Below are positions 51,601 through 55,975 of a stretch of 55,975 bases of DNA, piece by piece. The stretch covers positions 1 through 55,975 of the forward strand of contig CANQBO010000012.1 in NCBI GenBank assembly GCA_947589475.1, written 5' to 3'. How positions within the stretch are numbered: position 1 is the first letter of the stretch; every line of letters begins with the position of its first letter. The notes beneath the pieces were generated by a model. That model did not search any database. It had not been told where the DNA came from and saw only the letters and a program-made list of their open reading frames with translations. The position numbers were made by a program, and so were the translations under genes. Source of the DNA: an uncultured Clostridia bacterium (lineage in GTDB: Bacteria; Bacillota; Clostridia; Christensenellales; CAG-917).

Positions 51601-54172
51601 ACGCCTTTTCCGCGACCGTCCTGTTGTCGGAGGCGAGAGTCTCTGTCATGACATAAGTCGTGGGTCTGTACTTCTGATCCGTATTTGTGGTGTTGTGCAC
51701 CGTGAATTGCAACTTGTAGACGCCTTCCTTCTGCGGGTCGTCAAACAACTCTATCTTCGTCTTATCCAACCAACCGTCGACAATGCATTTTTTTGTGCTT
51801 GCGTTTGACTGATTGTAGACGCTTTCCGCCTTGCCGTAAGGCTTCACCGTGATATAGCCCTCGCTGAGGACGGCGTCCGTGATGCCCGCAAGTCCCGCGC
51901 CCTGCTTGCGCGGAGAATAGGGGTTGCCCTCCTCGTTGCGAGCGATGGTCGCCGTGCTCATGAGCACTTGATTGACGCGAGCGTTGAGAGCGTTGCCCGT
52001 AAGTTTGGTAGTTTCTTGCAGATATTGACGGAGCACCGCCACCGCGCCCGCCATGTTCGGCGACGCCATGGATGTGCCGCTCAGCACGTCGTATGCGCCG
52101 GGGACTGCGGATGTGATCTCGCCGCCGTGCGCCGTGATCTCGGGCTTGAGCGTGAGGTTGGAAACGGGACCCCAGCTTGAGAAGTCGGACATGAACGGAC
52201 CCGCTTCAAAGGTGCTCGAGAGCTGAATGGTGCCGATGTTGTTGTGATTTCTTGCGTACTCCACAAACGGAGCGGACGCGTCCATCGTGATGAGGCAGGT
52301 CGGGACGGGATCGTTGATCTCGCCGAGGCTCATGTTGATGGTGCCCGAAACGTTGTTGTAGATGATGACTGCGTCTGCGCCCGCGGACATTGCCTCTTGC
52401 ACCTTCTCCTCGAAAGTAGTGTCGCCGCGCTTTATGAGCGCTACGGTGCCGTCAACATCCACTTGAGTGCCGTCCTCTTTGGTGTATGGCGCCCTAGAGC
52501 GCAATTGATTTTTTATGGACGCGCTGAAGTTGTTGGGACGCCCTACGCCGCCGACGAGCACATATTTGAGGTTGAGGTCCTTTTTGCCGAATTTCTTGTC
52601 AAAGACCTTGCCTCCTCTCAAATCGTTGCTCTCGGAGCCGTATTTTGCCTTGAGCTGTTTGTATACCTCTTCGATAAACTCAATCCTGTTGCCGTCGCCG
52701 TCCGAGGAGTTGGTGATGAAGGCGACTTGCTCCGTATTGTTGTTGCCTTGCAGATATTTGGACTTCTTGCCGTTTATGGACGCGACTGAAAGCGCGGAAT
52801 AGTACGTGGAGGGGGAGCCTACCGTGCCGCTGTCGGGGTTGGAAGCGAGGTTTGTACCGTTGCCGCCGCCGAAGCCCGAACTATAGTCGTTGCTTGCCGC
52901 GCAAACAAGGCTTATGCCCATCTCTCTGATTCTATTGTAAACTTCGACCTGGTGATTTTGCGACTTCTCGTCCGCAAAGCCCGCCGAGGTGCCGAGGCTC
53001 ATGTTTATGACGTCCACGCCCAGCTCGACGCAATCGTTGAGCGCCGCAACTATGTCTATGTCGTTGGCTCCGCCGATCATGTCGCTGAGAAGGTTGTCCG
53101 TGAACACCTTGCAGATGACAAGCTGCGCAAGAGGCGCAACGCCGCGGAATGTCTCGTCGTCATCGGTGTCTTCGATCCCGTCCTCTCCCGCGCCGACTTT
53201 ATAGCCGTCATCCTGTCCCGCGACGATGCCCGCGACGTGCGTGCCGTGGTTGGAATAGCCGGGGAAAACTTCGGCATCGTCGTCCGCATAGTCGTATGCG
53301 AAGGGGACCTTCTCGTTGTAGTAGACGTCGTTTACGCCGGAGCCGAACTGCTCCGCCTTGAAATCTTTTTCGGCAAGCAGTTTGGCAATATCCTCTCTGG
53401 TGTAGCGAAGCTTGCCGTCTACAGCGCTAAGGCGCCCCATGAATTCAGTGGGGTTGAAAGCATCGTGAGTGCGATCGAGACCCGTGTCGAGGATGGCGAC
53501 CGCCATGCCCTGTCCTTGATAGGTTTCCTTTACTCCGTCGCCGTTCGTGTCAATGTCGACGAGGTCGTCGGTGTCATAAATACCAGTCGAATAGACGTTT
53601 GCATTGTTTTCGACCGCCGTATATTCGGGGACTGCGTAGCTTTCCGAATAGTAGACGCCCTTGACTTCGCTCATCGCGGAAATGGTGTTGTAAGCGGAAG
53701 CGTTGATCTTTATGGCGACTCCCGCGTTCAGCGTGGAGTAGTTGTATTTGAAAGTGTACTCGACGCCGTATCTGTCAAGTTTATTGAGAAAACGGCTCTG
53801 CTTTGCCTTCAGGCTCGCGAGGACCTTTTGCGCCTCGACGCTCTTAAGATACTCGCCGAAATCCGTAAATCTCACGCTCTTTTTGAACTCGTCGTAAAGA
53901 GAGGACGCGTCAAGCTCCACAATGACCCAACGGTCGCCGTCGAATGCGGCGATATTCTTTTCGACTGTCTCGAAGTTGAGATACTGCTCCCTGATGGAGT
54001 CCATATTCATGTCGGATTTTCTGATGGAGCTGTTTGCCGTCGCGACTCCCTCGGGGACAGAAGCGCCGCCGAAGTTTATAAAGCCCGTGTAAGCCATATT
54101 GAAAACCGCGGTGAATACGAGCACCGCCACCAGGATGAGAGAGATCCTTCCGAGTTTTTTAGTCCTATTCAT
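45695..54172 (-). CDS. Giant membrane-anchored subtilase (S8) with LRR_5 and Ig-like domains
   Basis: 2825 residues. N-terminal signal/anchor (LGRISLILVAVLVFTAVFNM). A propeptide-like region (about 60-175) is followed by the S8 catalytic domain: Asp229 in AILDTGLD, His309 in NHGTHVAG, Asn428 in AASND, and Ser701 in SGTSMASPN. A PA-type domain (about 570-650, DGTVALIKRGDTTFEEK) is inserted as in cell-envelope proteases. Fn3-like domains follow to about 1450. A Big_2 Ig-like domain has FETNRPNIATVDATSG. A long BspA/LRR_5 array covers about 1660-2430. Next are a helical FIVAR-like stretch, a Big_3-like domain (RYNVGEKFDPSGMVI), and a membrane helix (LPTWAIAIIAVGAALVA) with basic then acidic tail. 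It lacks LPXTG. It probably cuts proteins outside the cell to feed the Opp system. Confidence 0.88.
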   Translation of the reverse strand: MNRTKKLGRISLILVAVLVFTAVFNMAYTGFINFGGASVPEGVATANSSIRKSDMNMDSIREQYLNFETVEKNIAAFDGDRWVIVELDASSLYDEFKKSVRFTDFGEYLKSVEAQKVLASLKAKQSRFLNKLDRYGVEYTFKYNYSTLNAGVAIKINASAYNTISAMSEVKGVYYSESYAVPEYTAVENNANVYSTGIYDTDDLVDIDTNGDGVKETYQGQGMAVAILDTGLDRTHDAFNPTEFMGRLSAVDGKLRYTREDIAKLLAEKDFKAEQFGSGVNDVYYNEKVPFAYDYADDDAEVFPGYSNHGTHVAGIVAGQDDGYKVGAGEDGIEDTDDDETFRGVAPLAQLVICKVFTDNLLSDMIGGANDIDIVAALNDCVELGVDVINMSLGTSAGFADEKSQNHQVEVYNRIREMGISLVCAASNDYSSGFGGGNGTNLASNPDSGTVGSPSTYYSALSVASINGKKSKYLQGNNNTEQVAFITNSSDGDGNRIEFIEEVYKQLKAKYGSESNDLRGGKVFDKKFGKKDLNLKYVLVGGVGRPNNFSASIKNQLRSRAPYTKEDGTQVDVDGTVALIKRGDTTFEEKVQEAMSAGADAVIIYNNVSGTINMSLGEINDPVPTCLITMDASAPFVEYARNHNNIGTIQLSSTFEAGPFMSDFSSWGPVSNLTLKPEITAHGGEITSAVPGAYDVLSGTSMASPNMAGAVAVLRQYLQETTKLTGNALNARVNQVLMSTATIARNEEGNPYSPRKQGAGLAGITDAVLSEGYITVKPYGKAESVYNQSNASTKKCIVDGWLDKTKIELFDDPQKEGVYKLQFTVHNTTNTDQKYRPTTYVMTETLASDNRTVAEKAYMLNDMCEIKYESTAYSSADGLITVPAENSVEITVTVKLKQEAKDYFEQQLSRTVIGTNGRPVSVDYKPFENGMYVEGFVSLDNVTYDNDDAHDDGVTLGVPYLAFYGDWTAAPLFDYDIYEVSEIEANSAIDFENKLKTTSLPSQVIGMYHNDDYIIPLGTYLYEMDEEEDDIYPSRDKIALSQYDEEGSYTVYELYAAYAGLLRNASQVKTVVTNAKTGEVVYEEVLGNVGKAYSAGGGNRGAFVRYEINPSKWGWQNNDEFYFKVEGWLDYGKDGNPLDYTKDTLDPAQSKAEDNEILTTWTGKRNTFEFPLTIDYESPQITDYTIRFDSYKEYGVTKYRTYLDLEVYDNQYVMAVLPCFLKEEYEGKTGTYLNLLTEYPIPVYGEKGATSKVSVDITDYYEKYGLKGELFIQVEDYAMNSEVYNITLDEDSLTYPEEKVEFVQDKKLSHQGEGRVSQQDSNGVDTTYFYPIYNLTLNPFELYKLNLPAEREREFILQNLTWRGESDRVIAQGDEIFALAFSESGTDTSLELIDLMDESLASSSGYDPHIYARINVHVDNGKPGNMPSPSGMSFKPVHAGDNHVVNLDGLTSVEVNPNQYQYLPDDPDAREETLFKIEPYISPWYFEAAYKQQNGKEFEFAFETNRPNIATVDATSGVVTFLRKGTATITCKATDPKYQLLTKDVNFIVGEDYYVNNFTLYEWYGDDTVEIPTDVNVLYLDEDCFKNDQSITEVVLPPLLMEIPNFAFQNCKNLKKITIPSQCAYIGPYAFDGCENLETVVFPEYVDANKDPVPGYYGSIAVGHFAFRNCVNLKNFVTGERGDDGELDLTKISHRMTVMYDGAFSGCTGLQSIDLSALRVVGTGVFAGCTGLKSVDLSASTAIGPYMFAGCEKLNNIHFEGSSLPDYAFSGCKGLTDFTFGEQTLLGIGDYALAGTGMTKVTLPAGNYTIGSGAFANSKLTEVTVADGAQLTFTGANPFMGCDSVTFKGNAYKFDEDGALYNIAGDTLISAPMGDADYKLPDTVTTIGDGALSGSAVTTINLTNVKNIGKYAFAGSKLTTVTWPNGLDEIAEGAFSGCAALTSVTNTQTVKKIGAHAFEGCRALKNIALNAVTEVGDYAFYMGSDENTQSKLETINAPELQTIGNYAFAGTAVSSVDHPHATSVGAWAFAYNSKLLSVHLGAVEHMGDHAFFRSSNLANVKLEEGTLEIGDYAFSTFDPYYDNVTIAKLNMLGNPTVKDYTLAYVRQSYMNITPSRKLVSVDLPTTVKKIGAYAFTGQAGLTTIELSKVTDIGDSAFRLCTALANLDLSEAVNIGEYAFYGSLLNTVDLPKAKVIGKYAFAGSGEVTLSYGSSSPDGFDFKMERTILGGNIKTLTLGAVERIGDFAFAGNQLSTVEIPASMDASTYEFVEWIYDDKGREERYRTRIGNTFGAGVFAYNPNLTSITVAKDDKGNDNPAFTSIDGVLYSYKFDENGEKNGMLELVQYPTGVNRGLSFKSGTYTVADNTVAIAASAFEGVNTKFINGVVFPYTLKLIGSSAFYGTSAKRTSSSNGIEIDGPIGIMNYTFNSVQAPTLVAANDDLANEYFKGMLAFVILRDEGYYPWSIDSDGEQYIDLENISITALYSNFVDYAYWSGYGNVYLSTGDDNSALPQIKFTVPKNGVGYDSALYKAYVFEDNLTLTENNMPDDATYEAINKIEALATLLEGKVIQNLSKEEIDVDSEIGKAMTAARDAYNKVTNADQIALLENYNKVNYYEKLLGFESELREARASKGITVTLTSVDVQSQPAKIRYNVGEKFDPSGMVIRVRYSDGSEIRISADNFEKYNVKITNDIIEAIDPNAPADPNKPRNSIEIVYTDAFTGQTTTLYITINVNSSSGPSGPSDSGNDPSDPANAGGGLPTWAIAIIAVGAALVAAAVATTVILVLKKKGKGAKSAKVSTPEASSDDSSENQETSSDDGAESDEE

Positions 54173-54458
54173 ACTGCCTCCAAGCCGATCTTCTTACATC
54201 GGCTAATATCTGCAAAAATAGAATATATATTTATACTAGTCTAGCATTATAGTTTCTGTAGGTTATCATTTTAGCAAAAAAAAGGTGATATGGCAACTGT
54301 TTTTATGCACAAAATATAATTAAAATTCAATTAAACAGCCGTGTTTTATGCAAAATAAATGCATAAATCCCCCGAAATTTATGCATAAATCGAGAATTTT
54401 TATACATCATCCAATGCATAATATCACTGTCGGGCGCGATATAACGCCCTTCGACGAT
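54173..54458. promoter_or_regulatory. Upstream region of the subtilase operon, with TGCATAA-type sites
   Basis: Contains TATAAT on the minus strand (54251-54246) with no clear -35. Palindromes lie upstream: TTTATGCA-N7-TGCATAAA (54345-54367), TTTATGCATAAA (54378-54389) and single half-sites (TTATGCA near 54303; TGCATAA near 54415). No gene is present. Confidence 0.6.
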
Positions 54459-54480
54459 TTTATGCAAAAATATGCATAAA
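54459..54480. promoter_or_regulatory. TTTATGCA palindrome, copy near the aminopeptidase terminator
   Basis: TTTATGCA-AAAATA-TGCATAAA, 22 bp, inverted repeat with a 6-base spacer. Confidence 0.65.
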
Positions 54481-54501
54481 GCGCCCCGCAAGGAGCGCTT
54501 T
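54478..54501 (-). terminator. Weak terminator of the aminopeptidase gene
   Basis: AAAGCGC (54478-54484) with GCGCTTT (54495-54501); on the minus strand it runs into the T-rich half-site of the adjacent palindrome. Confidence 0.45.
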
Positions 54502-54542
54502 GGAAATTTTTACATATCCCATACTCTTAAAAAATTTTAATA

Positions 54543-55661
54543 TTACATGAGGTTTTCGGGGTTCAGACCATCGAGTTCGGGCAGTACGAAAAGTCCGTCC
54601 TTTCTTATGAGCACGCCGTCAAAGTATATCTCCCCGCCGCCGTATTCGGGAGTCTGGCAGAGCACGAGGTCCCAATGCAGGGCGCTCTTATTGCCGTTGG
54701 GCGCGTCGTCGTAACAGCATCCCGGGGTGAAGTGAATTGATCCGCTTATCTTTTCGTCAAAGAGAATGTCGCCTATGGGCTTCGTGACGTAGGGATTTAC
54801 CCCTATGGCAAATTCCCCCACATATCGCGCTCCTTCGTCCGTGTCGAAAAGCGCGGTCGCCCTCGCCGTATTATTTGCCGAAACTTGCACTATTTTGCCG
54901 TTTTTGAACTCAAGTCGCACATCCTCAAAGCGGAAGTCGCTCTCTATGGACGGCACATTGTAGTGGATATATCCGTTTACGCTGTCCTTCACGGGGGCGG
55001 TGTAAACTTCGCCGTCGGGGATGTTGCACTCCCCCGCGCACTTTACGGCGGGTATCCCCTTTATGGAAAACGTGAGGTCGGTGTCCTTTGCGACGACGCG
55101 CACTTTGTCCGTCCTTTCCATGAGAACCTTCAATGCGTCCATTTCCCTGCTCATCTTGCCGTAATCGAGACAGCAAACGTCAAAATAGTAGTCCTCAAAC
55201 GCCTCCGTAGACATGCCCGCAAGCTGGCTTATGCCCTCCGTCGGATAGCGCAATATCACCCACCGCGTATGCGCGACGCGCCTATCGCTGTGTACGGGTA
55301 CGGAATATATCGTCTCGTATGCGCGCATCCTCTCCTCGGGAACGTCGCTCATCTCATAGCTGTTGTTGCCGCCGCGTATGCCGATATAGCAGTCCATCTT
55401 GTCCATAAGCGCGCAGTCCCTCTCGCTCATGATCTTCAGCTGTTCGTCGCTCGCGCCCTTAAGCACCGCGCGCAACATGCGCCTGTCCTCGATATTGACA
55501 AACGGCACTCCTCCCGCCGCATATATCTCTTTTACGACAATTTCCGCCAAATTCCCGCAATCGCCAATGACGTCCAACCACACCTTGTCGCCCTTCCCCA
55601 CTTTGCATGAGTAGTTGACAAGCCCTTTCGCCAACTTGATCTGCCTCGCATCACATATCAT
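54543..55661 (-). CDS. M29-family metallo-aminopeptidase (AmpS/AmpT type)
   Basis: 372 residues, the usual length. Cytoplasmic; no signal peptide. The chain shows the M29 metal ligands: Glu218 in CNIPDGEVY, Glu283 in YVGEFAIGVNP, His310 in GSIHF, and His329/Asp331 in ALHWDLVL. These are in the order known for AmpS, which binds two metal ions and releases N-terminal residues from peptides. Start ATG 55661 follows GAGGTG. A promoter lies at 55711-55739 and a TTTATGCA palindrome further upstream. It lies directly upstream of the subtilase/Opp block in the same direction, so it likely digests imported oligopeptides. Residues and context fit well. Confidence 0.88.
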   Translation of the reverse strand: MICDARQIKLAKGLVNYSCKVGKGDKVWLDVIGDCGNLAEIVVKEIYAAGGVPFVNIEDRRMLRAVLKGASDEQLKIMSERDCALMDKMDCYIGIRGGNNSYEMSDVPEERMRAYETIYSVPVHSDRRVAHTRWVILRYPTEGISQLAGMSTEAFEDYYFDVCCLDYGKMSREMDALKVLMERTDKVRVVAKDTDLTFSIKGIPAVKCAGECNIPDGEVYTAPVKDSVNGYIHYNVPSIESDFRFEDVRLEFKNGKIVQVSANNTARATALFDTDEGARYVGEFAIGVNPYVTKPIGDILFDEKISGSIHFTPGCCYDDAPNGNKSALHWDLVLCQTPEYGGGEIYFDGVLIRKDGLFVLPELDGLNPENLM

Positions 55662-55710
55662 ATTTCACCTCGCAAAAAAACGACTTTTTCTGTCGCGTCG
55701 CGTCAAAAGT

Positions 55711-55739
55711 ATTATATCAATCCTTCCCTATTTTGTAAA
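55711..55739 (-). promoter_or_regulatory. Promoter of the aminopeptidase gene
   Basis: Minus strand TTTACA (55739-55734), 17 bp, TATAAT (55716-55711). Confidence 0.75.
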
Positions 55740-55768
55740 TGTATAACCTTTATAAATTTCCCTGCATA

Positions 55769-55791
55769 TTTATGCAAAATTATTGCATAAA
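55769..55791. promoter_or_regulatory. TTTATGCA palindrome upstream of the aminopeptidase promoter
   Basis: TTTATGCA-AAATTAT-TGCATAAA, 23 bp, about 30 bases upstream of the -35 box. An overlapping TGCATATTTATGCA lies at 55763-55776. Confidence 0.65.
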
Positions 55792-55975
55792 AAATTTTTT
55801 TGAAATTTATCTAAAACGACAAGTATATGTAACCTCGGACAGAGTTGCTAGAACTCCTGCATGAAAAGCGTTAGTATCTCAGACAAAGTTATTGAAAAAC
55901 CCAACCTCTCCCTTCGTTACGTGCAGCGATGATAACGCTCGGTCTGAGCTAAATTTGGGGTCCCCATAAAAATGT
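55792..55975. other. Window end, no supported gene
   Basis: A 23-codon open frame at about 55861-55932 has no Shine-Dalgarno and is not called. GGGGTCCCC is at 55957-55965. ATGATAACGCT at 55929-55939 matches one half of the LacI-type operator, without a second half. Confidence 0.3.

Noticed and set aside
52952..54244. A 430-codon plus-strand open frame opposite the subtilase
   Set aside because: It is the antisense shadow of the protease domain, whose catalytic motifs are all on the other strand.
54255..54267. GGTTATCAT upstream of the subtilase as a third LacI operator
   Set aside because: Only one half matches and the spacing is wrong by at least one base.
55861..55932. A 23-codon open frame at the window end
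   Set aside because: No ribosome-binding site and too short to judge; an in-frame stop lies just upstream.
1..55975. CRISPR array
   Set aside because: No regularly spaced direct repeats with unique spacers were seen on reading through; no cas genes occur.

Overview
The window looks like a chromosomal segment of an uncultured gut- or rumen-type Clostridia (Bacillota, monoderm). This is inferred from strong AGGAGG ribosome-binding sites, consensus TTGACA/TATAAT promoters, many lipoboxes, BspA/LRR_5 and InlB-B surface repeats, a LacI-controlled sugar ABC cassette, an Opp system and a one-piece tmRNA. No rRNA or tRNA was found, so a finer placement would be a guess. Nearly all large operons lie on the minus strand.

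Region 1 (1-3.0 kb) is mobile debris: the C-terminus of a large serine recombinase, a complete EcoRV-like type II restriction-modification pair inserted between 20-bp direct repeats, a small sigma-region-4-like protein, and a dispersed extragenic repeat. Region 2 (3.0-5.4 kb) is a lone MacB/FtsX-type ABC exporter. Region 3 (5.9-22.1 kb) is a glycan-utilisation locus. An 8-gene operon encodes a sugar-binding lipoprotein, two permeases, an over-long ATPase, a secreted GH30, a lipoprotein, a cytoplasmic GH30 and a DUF3592 protein. Next to it are a LacI regulator and a very large SGNH-esterase surface lipoprotein whose last module is cut off by an in-frame TGA. The same near-palindromic operator sits just downstream of the -10 box of both the ABC operon and the esterase gene, so the locus reads as one LacI regulon.

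Region 4 (22.7-28.1 kb) is the most unusual. A tightly coupled operon encodes an UvrD-like helicase, a DarT-like (DUF4433) ADP-ribosyltransferase and an ADP-ribosylglycohydrolase of the DraG/ARH fold, rather than a DarG macrodomain or a NADAR protein. It lies beside ssrA (tmRNA), whose 3' end has been copied at least once, and probably twice, in the intervening DNA, with MITE-like repeats. I read this as a defence or toxin-antitoxin island at an ssrA integration hot spot.

Region 5 (28.3-35.1 kb) is a mixed accessory stretch: an alpha/beta hydrolase, an orphan PD-(D/E)XK protein, an IS30 remnant, a cytoplasmic BspA-like LRR protein, a broken DUF4417 gene, mnmA (with a promoter abutting its start codon) and a small palindrome-bounded element.

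Region 6 (35.1-55.7 kb) is a peptide-scavenging locus: a 2825-residue membrane-anchored subtilase with LRR and Ig-like domains, a lipoprotein, an oligopeptide ABC transporter in which every subunit is abnormally enlarged (OppA, B, C, D, F), and an upstream M29 aminopeptidase. Palindromes of the form TTTATGCA-N6/7-TGCATAAA lie upstream of both the subtilase and the aminopeptidase, suggesting co-regulation. The likely flow is extracellular proteolysis, peptide import, then cytoplasmic trimming.
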